Shown: positions 1 through 8,510, numbered from the stretch's first letter. The stretch is DNA of 11,318 nt from an uncultured Steroidobacter sp. (GCA_946478975.1 CAMLEO010000237.1:1-11318); one strand, 5' to 3'. Translations and numbers: made by a program. Notes: generated by a model from the letters alone, not told the origin.

Positions 1-2
1 TG

Positions 3-341
3 CTGCCGGCGCATAATCGCGCGCCGAGTTACATCGTGAATCACGTTGCCGAGCATTCGATCAAGCGCGTCGACGACGGCTGGAGCTGGAAGTTCGATGA
101 CACCCGGCCACGCTTGAAGGTCCACCATCGAGATCTGTCCGAGATGTTGTCCAGCATCCGCACGCCGATGGCTTATGTGTACGGCGACGACAGTGCGGTG
201 GTGTCGCACGAACTGGCACACCAGATCGTGAGCTTGATTCCAAACTGTCGCGGCCCGATCGCGATTCCGGAGTCGCATCATCACGTGATGCTCGATCAGC
301 CGCTGTCGCTGGTCGCGGCGCTGAGGGCGCTGCTCTACTAA
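3..341 (+). CDS. Alpha/beta-fold hydrolase, C-terminal part (5' end outside window)
   Basis: The reading frame is open from the first bases of the window to TAA at 339-341, so this is the last ~112 codons of a gene that begins upstream; the GTG at 36 is internal, not a start. Three features match the C-terminal third of an alpha/beta hydrolase. There is a 'cap-like' aromatic stretch (DDGWSWKFDD). A segment IRTPMAYVYGDDS has the layout of the strand and loop carrying the acid residue (one of the Asp of GDDS). A final HHHVMLDQP carries the catalytic His and precedes the last helix. Substrate cannot be told from this fragment; esterases, lyases and haloperoxidase-like members share this end. The gene converges on tamB with overlapping stop codons and no room for a terminator. 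The fold assignment is fairly secure; the exact function is unknown. Confidence 0.8.
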   Translation: MPAHNRAPSYIVNHVAEHSIKRVDDGWSWKFDDTRPRLKVHHRDLSEMLSSIRTPMAYVYGDDSAVVSHELAHQIVSLIPNCRGPIAIPESHHHVMLDQPLSLVAALRALLY

Positions 342-3300
342 CGTTCGATAGTGTACTCGAGGTCGGCGCTTTGGTTTTCGCCGGCCTCGGTCTTGAAGAT
401 CCACTTGTCACTGACCGTGTAGCGCAGCTTCAGCGTGTTGATGGATTCCGTCAGCGAGATGCCGTAGCTGATGAACAGTCGCGGCGACAGGAACTTGCCC
501 AGCACCAGCTCCGTGTTCGCGGCGCCGTCGCTGCTCAATGAGCTTTCCACGCCGACTTCCTCCAAGCCGAGCCGCCGGCCGATTTGTGACGCGAGCAAGC
601 CACCGCCTTGCACAGCCAGTCCTTCGCGCGCTGAGCTCATCGCAGCGGTGTCGTTGCCGCCGACAGAGTCGATCGGTTTGCCGGTGAGCAGATAAGTCAC
701 GATCTGCGTCTGTGGCATCGACGGATCAGAGAAGAACGACAGCCGAGGTGCTTGCAGCGTGCCGCGCACGTTCAAACCGACCGTGACTGTTTCGATCTTG
801 CGGCGAGCTTCGATATCCAGGCCCGGATCGTCGAGCGGCGAGGCTTCGAACAACAGCTGACCTTTGTTGATATCGAGCTTTTGCCCATAGGCCGCGTAAC
901 GACCGTCGATGACGCGCAACTCGCCGCGCCCGATCGCAATCTCACCAGTGTGCACTGTGGTTCCAACGCCGCCCGCCAAGCGACCTTGCAGGCCGAACGC
1001 ATCCACGCGCACGTCGTCGCCAATGTTTACTCGCACTTCACTGTGCACCACCAGGCGTCCGGCCCGTTCCGCTTCGGATTCGTGCACATAGCGTGCGTCA
1101 TCCGACGCGCGCACGGCACCGCTCAACTGATTCGGCTGAATGCGGGCGCTCGGAATCGTCACATCGCCACTCACGTTCATGCGATTCTTTTCGATCGAGA
1201 AGCGCAGATCCGGCGAGGCGACCACGCGATATTCCGGCAGGTCCGCGACCAGCAGATTCTGGCCCTGCAGATGCAGTGTGCCGTTGGGCTCGCCTCCGCT
1301 CCAGGTGAACCGTCCGTCCGCTTGCAACTCGCCGTCGCCAGCGTGACCGGTGCCGCGGAAATCCAAGCCGTTGTTGGCGAGAGCAGCGACGAGGTTCAAG
1401 CTGCGCAGTGCGAGATTGACCCGATAGGAATCGAGCTCGCCATTCGACAACTCGACGCGGCCGTTGATCTCCGGCGCAGCGAGCGTGCCGCCGATGTTCG
1501 CATTGGCGGTCAGCAAGCCCGCTGCATGATCCACTTCGTTGAACACCAGCGGCAGAATGTTTGCGTCGGCCGCGCGAGCACGCATGTCACCCTTCAACGG
1601 CAGGTGCATCAGATCGTTACTACCGTTGCGCTCGATGTGCGCGCTTGCGAACAAGAAGGTGTCGGTGAACGCCTGCACACCGAACGAAAAGTCGACGCGC
1701 TCGGGCTTGACCGTGGCAGCGAGACCGCCGGTGCCGAGATTCAACGTTTCGGGCTTGGCACCTTGCGGGCGATAAACGATGGCGGCATCGATGATTCGCG
1801 CACCGGCATCCGCTTGCCACGGCTGTTTCGGCCCCCCAAACACGTGCACGCGACCTTCGATGCGTCCGTCGTACTCGGCTTCGTCACCGGCCGGCGGCAG
1901 CAGCAGCGCCAGCGGAATTTCGTAACCGGAGACAGTGCCTTCCCACGCGCCTTTCTGCTCCCACTTGCCGCTGGCGCACAGGCGCCCTTTGCCGGCGAGC
2001 AAACAAAAGTTGTCCAGCTGCGCACGATTCTCCGAGGCGACGATCTTCGCCGGCTCGGCAATCTTGATGTCTTCGTTCGGCTGGCCGGTTTCGAGCTTGG
2101 TGGTTGTGACTGTCGCGTTCCAGACTTTCTGGTCGTAGCGGCCGGTGATCTGCATCTCGGCGCTCGGCGGCGTGTCGCGAGGTGTCGCGGCCGCGCCGGT
2201 CACATTCATATTAATGCGGTGATCGAGCGCGGTGCCTTCGCCGCTGAGCTGCATGCTCGCAATGAGCGGCTCGCCGCCACCCAGTCCGCGAGCCGAGGCA
2301 GTGAGTCGCGATTGTGACCTGCCGCTGGCATCGACATCCGCATCGATCGTGAGTTGTTCCGCCTGCCATTGCTGATAGCGAACCTTGTCGGCATGCAGAT
2401 CGCCGGTAACGTGCAGCGATTTCAACGGCCCATTGGCGCGACCCTTGGATTGAATGCTGCCGCTGGCATCGGGCATCAGCCGCTTCAACGAGGGCACCTG
2501 CAACGACCAGGTCGCATCGATGGTTTGTTTCCAAACACCGTTCAATGCCAGGCGCGAATCGGCGAGGCCGAGCTGCGTATCGCGAACTGTCCAGCCGTCG
2601 CGATCCCGTTGCACGAAGCCGCGGCCTTGCACGGGTTCGCCTCGCAACGTGCCGCCGAGGCTGGCCACATCGGCAGTGAACGACGCCTTCTTGTCGAACC
2701 CGACGCCGGACGCCTTGGCCTGCAAATTGATGCGGCCATAAAACTCTTTGAACAATTGGCCCGGATCGACATTGTCCGCCTTGGTCGTGACTCGCCACGC
2801 CCGCGGTTGAGCGAACTGCAGCTGGCCGTCGCCGGTGAGCGATCCACCCAGCGCATTCACCGAATAACTGGAGACGAGCACGTCCTGTTTGGAAAGCACG
2901 CCGGTCGCAGAGCCGGCGCCGGAAGGAATATCGGGCCCGGCGAGGCTGGCGGTGACTGTGAAGTCGTAGGGCAGCGGCCCGCGCAATGTGCCGTCGCCTT
3001 GTTCGCTGACGACGATCGCCTTGCCTCGCAGCGGATATTGCAGCTTCTCCCAGCGACCTTGCAGATCGATTGTCGGTGCCGAGCCGTCGAAGACCAGCTG
3101 GCCCTTCGTGTGCAGCGTCGCCGGCGAGTCCTGCAGTTGAATGTCGGCTGCGGAAAGAAAGATCGTGCGATTGGCGTAATGGCCGCGCGCGTCGACGATG
3201 AGATCCTGCTCATCGAGCTCGGGAATTCCGATGAACCCACGCGCGCGAATCTGGTCCGGAACCATTTCCACGTTGAGCGCGATGTTGCGCAAGGTCAGCG

Positions 3301-4108
3301 GCGGGTTTTCGAGCCACGGATCGAGCAGAAACTTTGCGGAGGTCACACGGCCCGCGATCTTCCAGCTGTTCTCGGGGCGAGTCATCAATGCATCGACAGC
3401 GACCAGGTTGGGCTTGAGCACGTCGCCCTTGATCTTCAGCTCGTCGATGGTGCCGTCGACGACGCCTTTGATATCGAGGTCGACCTTGTTGGGCAGATGC
3501 AGCTGGCCCGTAGTTTCGCCTGCCAGGCCCATCGGCAGATCGGCCGTGGCCGCTGCGCGCAGACGCACGTTGCCGGTTGCGTCGAACAGGTCTGCATCGA
3601 CGGCGAAGTCGCGGGCGATCAGGTGCTTCGAAGTGATGGTGACGCGACCGCGAACGGTTTGGGCAATGACCTTCAAACCGTTCATGTGCACGTATGTCAC
3701 GTTCGAGAGCTCGACGTGGCGGGCATCGACGCGCAGAAACGGAGGCAGGAATCGCGGCGGCCGATCGTTCTTCGGCATCGTGACGTTGTGCAGCTCGACC
3801 AGCGACTCGCGTGCCGTAACGGAGCCAGCCTGCAATGTTTGTATCATCAGGCCGCGCAGCTGAGGTTCGATCATGATGTCGCTCACGATCACGTGAACGC
3901 GCGGATGATTCAGCTCGAAACGAGCAACGCGCAGCGGCCCGGCGAGTGTGCCGGATACGCCGTCGATCTTGACGTTGAAACGTTCCAGGCGCCACAGCTG
4001 GCCGGCGATCAAATGCACGCCGGTTTCGGTGAACACCAGCACGCCGACGCCGGCCACCGGAATCAGCAGCAGCAGCGCGACGATGAGCAGGATGAGCCGC
4101 GTGCGCAT
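338..4108 (-). CDS. tamB: Translocation and assembly module subunit TamB (DUF490 family)
   Basis: This is a 1256-aa protein, close to the ~1260 residues of enterobacterial TamB. A short basic start (MRTR) is followed by one hydrophobic segment (about residues 4-27, rich in L/I/V), the inner-membrane signal anchor. A very long periplasmic region of repeated short beta-strand segments follows, expected to form the hydrophobic beta-taco groove that bridges to the outer membrane. From about residue 1060 comes the conserved TamB C-terminal domain, with GRGELRVIDGRYAAYGQKL, then LSFFSDPSMPQTQIVTYLLTG, and strands ending LEYTIER. TamB works with TamA in envelope biogenesis (autotransporter assembly; phospholipid transport to the outer membrane has been proposed). 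I chose ATG at 4108 because it shares TGATG with the tamA stop, implying translational coupling. A TTG one codon earlier (4111) is the alternative. No clear Shine-Dalgarno is visible. Confidence 0.95.
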   Translation of the reverse strand: MRTRLILLIVALLLLIPVAGVGVLVFTETGVHLIAGQLWRLERFNVKIDGVSGTLAGPLRVARFELNHPRVHVIVSDIMIEPQLRGLMIQTLQAGSVTARESLVELHNVTMPKNDRPPRFLPPFLRVDARHVELSNVTYVHMNGLKVIAQTVRGRVTITSKHLIARDFAVDADLFDATGNVRLRAAATADLPMGLAGETTGQLHLPNKVDLDIKGVVDGTIDELKIKGDVLKPNLVAVDALMTRPENSWKIAGRVTSAKFLLDPWLENPPLTLRNIALNVEMVPDQIRARGFIGIPELDEQDLIVDARGHYANRTIFLSAADIQLQDSPATLHTKGQLVFDGSAPTIDLQGRWEKLQYPLRGKAIVVSEQGDGTLRGPLPYDFTVTASLAGPDIPSGAGSATGVLSKQDVLVSSYSVNALGGSLTGDGQLQFAQPRAWRVTTKADNVDPGQLFKEFYGRINLQAKASGVGFDKKASFTADVASLGGTLRGEPVQGRGFVQRDRDGWTVRDTQLGLADSRLALNGVWKQTIDATWSLQVPSLKRLMPDASGSIQSKGRANGPLKSLHVTGDLHADKVRYQQWQAEQLTIDADVDASGRSQSRLTASARGLGGGEPLIASMQLSGEGTALDHRINMNVTGAAATPRDTPPSAEMQITGRYDQKVWNATVTTTKLETGQPNEDIKIAEPAKIVASENRAQLDNFCLLAGKGRLCASGKWEQKGAWEGTVSGYEIPLALLLPPAGDEAEYDGRIEGRVHVFGGPKQPWQADAGARIIDAAIVYRPQGAKPETLNLGTGGLAATVKPERVDFSFGVQAFTDTFLFASAHIERNGSNDLMHLPLKGDMRARAADANILPLVFNEVDHAAGLLTANANIGGTLAAPEINGRVELSNGELDSYRVNLALRSLNLVAALANNGLDFRGTGHAGDGELQADGRFTWSGGEPNGTLHLQGQNLLVADLPEYRVVASPDLRFSIEKNRMNVSGDVTIPSARIQPNQLSGAVRASDDARYVHESEAERAGRLVVHSEVRVNIGDDVRVDAFGLQGRLAGGVGTTVHTGEIAIGRGELRVIDGRYAAYGQKLDINKGQLLFEASPLDDPGLDIEARRKIETVTVGLNVRGTLQAPRLSFFSDPSMPQTQIVTYLLTGKPIDSVGGNDTAAMSSAREGLAVQGGGLLASQIGRRLGLEEVGVESSLSSDGAANTELVLGKFLSPRLFISYGISLTESINTLKLRYTVSDKWIFKTEAGENQSADLEYTIER

Positions 4109-5850
4109 CAAAACTGGGTCGCGATATAGAGATGGAATCTCGGCGAGCGTCCCGATTCGGACAGCGCCTGCGCGATGTCGACGCCGAAGCTTGCAACCGC
4201 GATGTTGTAACGGACGCCCACGCCCGCGGAATATTCGAGGTTCGGTTTGCTGAAGTCGTCGAACGCGTTGCCGAAGTCCGAGAACGTCGCGATTCCAAAG
4301 TTGCGGGGCAGGTCGCGTACGACTTCGACCGTGCCGGTGGCGAGATTGCGTGCGCCGCCCGACTGGCCCTGATTATTGAGCGGCAGCTCGTTGAGCGCGA
4401 AGCCGCGGATGCTGCCTTCACCGCCGGCAAAGAAACGTTGCGAGGCCGGCAGATCCGATGTGGCGGCGATGCGGCTGATCCCAGTCTCACCGCGCAAATG
4501 CAAATGCCACAGGTCGCTCATGTCGAACACGCGCTCGCCCTTCAGGCGCAGCTGAATGAACGACGCATCCGAGCCGAGCGTTTCCGGCGAGCCACGCAGC
4601 TCGGCCGAGAAAAAGTACGGTCGCCGCCGGCCGCCGACGATATAACTCGGCAACGTTGAAAACGTGACGCTCGGCAGGACATAAAAATTCTCGGTCTTGG
4701 TCTTGTCGACATCCGTCGTCTGTTCGTTGGACAGCCGGACCTGCAGCACGCGCTGCCAGCGTCCCAGCACCTGCGTGAGTCCTGCGCCGACTTCGGCACG
4801 TTTACTCCGGGTGTCGCCCAGTTCTTCGTCGCGCAGCGTGCCGCTGAACTCCAGCTTTTCCAGCGCGATGTCCATCACCGGAATGATGTAGCGGCCGGTG
4901 AGATCCTTGACGATGGAGGAGCCGAGCAGGTCCAGTCGGAACTTGTGACCATCCTCGGTGACGCGTCGGTTGTCCCATGTGAACTTGCCGCGCACTTTGG
5001 TATCCGTGCCGTAACCGACGCTGGCCGCATACCGATGTTTGCGGCTCGGCTCGGCCGTGACGGTGACGGGCACAGTCAGCGTGTCGGGATCCGGATCGCC
5101 GCTTTCGATGTCGACCACAGAGAAATACTGCGTGTCATCGAGCACGTACTGAGTTCGCAGCAGCGTATCGAGCGTGTATGGGTCGCCGGGCTTCATGCGC
5201 AGCAGTCGACGCATCGCTTCGTCGGTGATGGCATCCTGGGCGATGTTTATTTCGCCGAAGTGATAACGCTGGCCGGTATCGGCTTCGAGATCGATGTTGG
5301 CGCGCCGCTCGAAGCGATCGATCACCAGGTCATGTTTGGTGAGCTTGGTGTCGAGATAGCCTTCGTTCTTCGCGACTCGGACCAGGCTGCCTTTCACACG
5401 GTCGTAGGTCCCGTGATTCAAACGCAGACCGGGTTTTATTTCCTGCTCGTCGATGAGTTCGCGAATGGCGCGGTCGTTGGCGCCCGGTCCAGTCACGTTG
5501 ATATTCACTTCGGACAGTCGCACCGGGCGGCCCGGCTCGATGCGAATCGTGACTCGCCACAACTCGCCTTCTTTCTCTACGTCGTACGCGACTTCGGGCT
5601 CGTAATAGCCCAGAGGTTCGAGCGCCTGGCGAGTTTCGGCGACGATGCGTCGTTGCAGGCGACTCATCACTTCATCCGTGACATCGTCGCGCTCGGCGTA
5701 GCGCGTGAGACTGAGGAACGCGCGGACGTTGGTCTGGATGGTCTCGCTGACGTTCGGGATGGTGATCTCGATCTTCGCCAGCGCCGGCCACGGCAGCAGC
5801 GCTGCCATGACCAGCAAGCTCCTCGCTATCGCACGCATCCTCGCTGTCAC
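4108..5850 (-). CDS. tamA: Translocation and assembly module subunit TamA (Omp85 family outer-membrane protein)
   Basis: The product is 580 aa, against about 577 in E. coli TamA. Residues 1-25 form a signal peptide (basic start, LLVMAALLPWPALA, likely cleavage before KIEI). Three POTRA-like domains follow at roughly 26-108, 109-192 and 193-268, then a 16-strand-type barrel region to the end. Residues 472-484 (RFFAGGEGSIRGF) hold the IRGF motif of the Omp85 loop-6 lock. The last residue is Phe, as in most outer-membrane barrels. TamA sits in the outer membrane and pairs with TamB, encoded immediately downstream. The chosen start is GTG at 5850, with weak GAGCGG 7 nt upstream; ATG at 5838 would give 576 aa and an equally good signal peptide. 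It starts 19 bp after the NRDE gene stop, so it probably shares its transcript. Confidence 0.94.
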   Translation of the reverse strand: MTARMRAIARSLLVMAALLPWPALAKIEITIPNVSETIQTNVRAFLSLTRYAERDDVTDEVMSRLQRRIVAETRQALEPLGYYEPEVAYDVEKEGELWRVTIRIEPGRPVRLSEVNINVTGPGANDRAIRELIDEQEIKPGLRLNHGTYDRVKGSLVRVAKNEGYLDTKLTKHDLVIDRFERRANIDLEADTGQRYHFGEINIAQDAITDEAMRRLLRMKPGDPYTLDTLLRTQYVLDDTQYFSVVDIESGDPDPDTLTVPVTVTAEPSRKHRYAASVGYGTDTKVRGKFTWDNRRVTEDGHKFRLDLLGSSIVKDLTGRYIIPVMDIALEKLEFSGTLRDEELGDTRSKRAEVGAGLTQVLGRWQRVLQVRLSNEQTTDVDKTKTENFYVLPSVTFSTLPSYIVGGRRRPYFFSAELRGSPETLGSDASFIQLRLKGERVFDMSDLWHLHLRGETGISRIAATSDLPASQRFFAGGEGSIRGFALNELPLNNQGQSGGARNLATGTVEVVRDLPRNFGIATFSDFGNAFDDFSKPNLEYSAGVGVRYNIAVASFGVDIAQALSESGRSPRFHLYIATQF

Positions 5851-5869
5851 GAGAGCGCCGCTCGCGAAG

Positions 5870-6718
5870 TTATTCCGGCGAGGAATCGAACGATGTGTCG
5901 GTCGCCACCGTCTCGTCGGGGTCCTCGGCCTCGAACCACACCTCGGGCACCTCGGCGCTGGTGAATTCGAAGCGCGAGTTGCCGCTCTGGATGCCGGCGG
6001 GATCGAAACGTCGTTCCTGCAAAATGGTGCGACCGGTGCGCTCCACCAACAGCACGCTGGAGCAGCGCGTGCCGTAGCGCTCGTTCACGATAAAGGGCGC
6101 GGATACGACGCGCTCCCAATCTTCAGGCAGGCCGGTGGAGGGCAGATCCGCGGCGAGCGCCTGTTCGCGATCGCCGAGCATGGTGAACAGGTCTTCGGGC
6201 GCGATCTCGGGCTGGGTCAGCAGCGCATTGAAGCGCTCGCGAGTGCGCGCGAGTTTCGGCCACGGCGTGTCGAGCAGGTGGTTGCTCAGACCGTAGACGC
6301 CGGGTGCCAGCGCTGTCGGCGCATTTGGACCGCGGTTGGAGAAGTAGTACAGCGAGCGCGTGCCGCCAACCAGCAGATTGAAGCCCGAGTAGCGCGGCGC
6401 CGCGCCGCGCAGATCGTCCAGGAATTCCTTCGGCGACGTGGCGCCAGTCAGGAAGCGCGGCACGAGTTGGCCACGCGATGGCGCGCCCTCGACCGGTGCC
6501 TGCAGGTCGCGGTAGTTGGTCACGACGCCGAACCGGCCCGAGCGGGCCACGCCCAACCAGGTGCCGCCCGCTTTCAGGTCGCGGCCGCCGAGAATGCGCG
6601 CGTCGTCCTGCCACCAGTTCAGCGGCGCAGCCGGCCGGTCATGAAACTCGTCGCGATTGCCGGCGAGGATCAGTCGGTAGCGGGGGTGGTGTTTCCAGGC
6701 GAGGACGAGCAGGCACAT
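5870..6718 (-). CDS. NRDE family protein (TANGO2-like, Ntn-hydrolase-type fold)
   Basis: This 282-aa protein starts MCLLVLAW and carries the family signature AGNRDEF at residues 19-25 (N21-R22-D23-E24). Cys2 would become the N-terminal residue after Met removal, the arrangement expected of an Ntn-hydrolase-type nucleophile; this fixes the start at ATG 6718, although the frame stays open further upstream to 6937. GGRDLKAGGTWLG and GVVTNYRD follow as in bacterial NRDE and eukaryotic TANGO2 proteins. No signal peptide or membrane segment is seen, so it is probably cytoplasmic. The biochemical role of bacterial members is not well established (eukaryotic relatives are linked to haem and lipid/CoA homeostasis), so I give no substrate. 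It lies 65 bp downstream of nudC and 19 bp upstream of tamA. No Shine-Dalgarno precedes the ATG; a TACAAT hexamer sits 8 nt before it. Confidence 0.88.
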   Translation of the reverse strand: MCLLVLAWKHHPRYRLILAGNRDEFHDRPAAPLNWWQDDARILGGRDLKAGGTWLGVARSGRFGVVTNYRDLQAPVEGAPSRGQLVPRFLTGATSPKEFLDDLRGAAPRYSGFNLLVGGTRSLYYFSNRGPNAPTALAPGVYGLSNHLLDTPWPKLARTRERFNALLTQPEIAPEDLFTMLGDREQALAADLPSTGLPEDWERVVSAPFIVNERYGTRCSSVLLVERTGRTILQERRFDPAGIQSGNSRFEFTSAEVPEVWFEAEDPDETVATDTSFDSSPE

Positions 6719-6726
6719 AGCAAAGG

Positions 6727-6732
6727 ATTGTA
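6727..6732 (-). promoter_or_regulatory. Candidate -10 element just before the NRDE gene
   Basis: The minus strand reads TACAAT, followed by 8 nt and then ATG 6718. There is no Shine-Dalgarno, so transcription from here would give a leaderless or near-leaderless mRNA. No good -35 hexamer is visible at the right spacing. Confidence 0.3.
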
Positions 6733-6783
6733 GAGCAGCAGTTTCAACGGTGGATGAACACGGCCATGCGAAATGTCGAAAAA

Positions 6784-7737
6784 TCAACGGCGCGGCAGTT
6801 GCCACATCCGCACACCCGGCTCTTCGCGCAGCGGCCGCCGGGCGGCCGAGTTGTACCAGTGTTCGACGAGGTGGAAGGAAATCGAGTGCGTGATGGGCAG
6901 CGCCACCGCGCCGTGAGCGATTTCCTCGCGCGTCCACCAGCGCGCATCCTCCAGTTCATCGTCCATTCGCAGGATTTCGGTCGTGCTGGCGTGCGCGGTG
7001 AAGCCGAGCATGAGCGATGAGGGAAACGGCCAAGGCTGGGACGAGTGGTAGTCCACCGCGTCCACGATCACGCCGGTCTCTTCGCGCACTTCGCGCGCCA
7101 CTGCGTCTTCGAGGCTTTCGCCTGGCTCCACAAAGCCGGCGATGGTGGAGTAGCGGCCCGGCGGCCAGGCTGCCTGGCGACCGAGCAGGGCGCGCTCGCC
7201 GTCTGTCACCAGGACGATGATTGCCGGATCTGTGCGGGGAAATTGCTGGAGTTTGCAGGCTTCGTTACTGCATCGGAGCACCTGGCCGCTGTCGATCGCC
7301 AAGGTCGGTGAGCCGCATCGGCCGCAGAAGCGGTGGGTCTCGCGCCAATGAATCATTGCCTTCGCGTATGCGAGCAGGCCCGCCTCGTCCGGCGGCAACT
7401 CGCCGGCGATCATGCGCAGATCGGAGAACTCCAGCGGCTGACCGCCGATCTGCGGGGGTTCACCCGACAACCCCACGGCGAACACGTGCTGGCCGCGGAA
7501 CTCGCCGAGCAAGACGAACTCGCTCGGATCGACGTTCATGAAGTTCCCCGCGCCGGCGATGAGGTGCGCGGTCAACATCTCGCCCGCACGGCGAACGGAA
7601 TTCCGCGTCTGCCAGACCGGCACGAACAGCGTCGACGGGTCCGCCAGCGCCGCGCGCAGCCGTTCCTCATCTTTGCGCCGGTGCGAGGCGCGTTCGAGAT
7701 AGGGTCCAGCGAGGGTATGGGGCGGGCGCGGCGGCAT
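6784..7737 (-). CDS. nudC: NAD+ diphosphatase / NADH pyrophosphatase NudC (Nudix; RNA deNADding enzyme)
   Basis: The product has 317 residues, longer than E. coli NudC (257) because of a fuller N-terminal domain (about 1-130), as in mycobacterial and peroxisomal relatives. A four-cysteine zinc ribbon follows: C138, C141, C156, C161 (CGRC and CSNEAC). The Nudix box spans 201-223, beginning GFVEPGE and ending REVREETGV, so the catalytic Glu residues are all present. SQPWPFPSS at 233-241 is the NudC-subfamily motif that separates it from other Nudix enzymes. The family hydrolyses NAD(H) to NMN(H) plus AMP and removes NAD caps from RNA 5' ends, in the cytoplasm. It begins 9 bp after the stop of the FlhC-like gene, so co-transcription is likely. 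No Shine-Dalgarno is visible before ATG 7737. All key residues look intact. Confidence 0.95.
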   Translation of the reverse strand: MPPRPPHTLAGPYLERASHRRKDEERLRAALADPSTLFVPVWQTRNSVRRAGEMLTAHLIAGAGNFMNVDPSEFVLLGEFRGQHVFAVGLSGEPPQIGGQPLEFSDLRMIAGELPPDEAGLLAYAKAMIHWRETHRFCGRCGSPTLAIDSGQVLRCSNEACKLQQFPRTDPAIIVLVTDGERALLGRQAAWPPGRYSTIAGFVEPGESLEDAVAREVREETGVIVDAVDYHSSQPWPFPSSLMLGFTAHASTTEILRMDDELEDARWWTREEIAHGAVALPITHSISFHLVEHWYNSAARRPLREEPGVRMWQLPRR

Positions 7738-7746
7738 GCCGGCATT

Positions 7747-8412
7747 TTATCGCATCGCAGAGCTTTCTCCGGTGGAGTTATGGGTGCGCGGCCGTCGCGC
7801 GACGCGTTTCGCGGAACACGGTTGGCGATGCTGAGCGCGCAAAGCGTGCGCGCCGGTGTGTTTCAACTTGCAGGCGGGGCAGGCGTGTTGGCACACATTG
7901 AAGCGGTCTCGCAGGTAGTAGCTGTCGCAATGGCGGCAGCGCACGGCGTGCAGTTCGCCGCTGCGAACCAGGAGCTGCAGCAGGAACCACGCGTGCTCGA
8001 ACGACAGCGTTGGATTGTTGAGCAGCTGCTGATGCGTTTCGTAGGCGTCACAAAACAAGCCGCCGTATTCGAGCGAGCCCGGTTCGACAACCGCGCGCCT
8101 TTGCGTGTTCGAGACCTGCGGCATCTGTAACAGACCAAACGCGGCGAACGCGCTCGCCAATAATGACGACTCGAACTGCGCGCGCGTGCTTCGAATGAAG
8201 AATGTGATTTGCCGTGGCGACTTGCCGCGCCGACGACGCGCGGGCTGATCGCTGTGCTCGGATGCGTAAGCTTTGTACAGACGTCGAATGCGATCATCAG
8301 AAAGACCGGTGCACGCGCGAATCGTACACGTGCGTGCTTCGTGTTGAATCATGCGCAGCGCGAGCTCGTCGCGGCGACGCTGATTGCCAAATCGACTGTG
8401 ATTCGTCTGCAT
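7747..8412 (-). CDS. FlhC-like transcriptional regulator (zinc-binding)
   Basis: This 221-aa protein resembles the flagellar master-regulator subunit FlhC (192 aa in E. coli) along most of its length. Residues 17-49 (LALRMIQHEAR...GLSDDRIRRLYK) match the N-terminal helix-turn-helix-like region of FlhC, which reads LAMELITLGAR...LSRGRLIKLYK as I recall it. Residues 138-158 (HAWFLLQLLVRSGEL) match FlhC's RAWTLVRFVESGLL. C159, C162, C178 and C181 (CRHC and CPAC) sit where FlhC binds zinc. A basic tail of about 35 residues is extra. In known systems FlhC binds DNA only with FlhD; the divergent neighbour at 8569 is FlhD-like. The ATG at 8412 has a good ribosome site (AGGGAG, 8 nt upstream). No flagellar gene is in the window, so its targets are unknown. 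Relatives also control conjugative elements (SetCD of SXT). Confidence 0.78.
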   Translation of the reverse strand: MQTNHSRFGNQRRRDELALRMIQHEARTCTIRACTGLSDDRIRRLYKAYASEHSDQPARRRRGKSPRQITFFIRSTRAQFESSLLASAFAAFGLLQMPQVSNTQRRAVVEPGSLEYGGLFCDAYETHQQLLNNPTLSFEHAWFLLQLLVRSGELHAVRCRHCDSYYLRDRFNVCQHACPACKLKHTGAHALRAQHRQPCSAKRVARRPRTHNSTGESSAMR

Positions 8413-8420
8413 GGACGTGT

Positions 8421-8426
8421 CTCCCT
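8421..8426 (-). promoter_or_regulatory. Ribosome binding site of the FlhC-like gene
   Basis: On the minus strand AGGGAG lies 8 nt upstream of the ATG at 8412. It supports this start over downstream in-frame ATG codons. Confidence 0.6.
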
Positions 8427-8471
8427 GTCCTGTATGGTCCGTTAGTGATGTGCGCGGATGTTTTGATTTCT

Positions 8472-8489
8472 ACGTTGACGCATCAACGT
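8472..8489. promoter_or_regulatory. 18-bp palindrome, candidate operator between divergent regulator genes
   Basis: ACGTTGA and TCAACGT are exact reverse complements separated by CGCA. The dyad is centred about 65 bp upstream of the start point predicted for the rightward promoter (-35 at 8511) and about 68 bp upstream of the FlhC-like ATG. That is a sensible place for an activator or shared-operator site. The symmetry is directly visible; binding by the FlhC/FlhD-like proteins or another regulator is inference. Confidence 0.45.
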
Positions 8490-8510
8490 TAGATGTAGTG
8501 TGCCCCGCAA

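Noticed and set aside
752..4129. Two long plus-strand reading frames (752-2317 and 2354-4129) opposite tamB
   Set aside because: They are antisense shadows of a GC-rich gene; the translations are low-complexity with no domain or ribosome site, whereas tamB is unmistakable.
4945..6733. Plus-strand frames of about 340 codons opposite tamA and the NRDE gene
   Set aside because: They overlap each other and well-identified genes, and show no recognisable protein features.
6719..6937. Upstream extension of the NRDE gene (73 codons)
   Set aside because: It overlaps the nudC 3' end and would bury Cys2, the expected N-terminal residue.
8413..8510. Minus-strand promoter for the FlhC-like gene (TTGATG-17-AAACAT)
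   Set aside because: The -10 matches only 3 of 6 positions and the -35 sits inside the palindrome; too weak to list as a feature.
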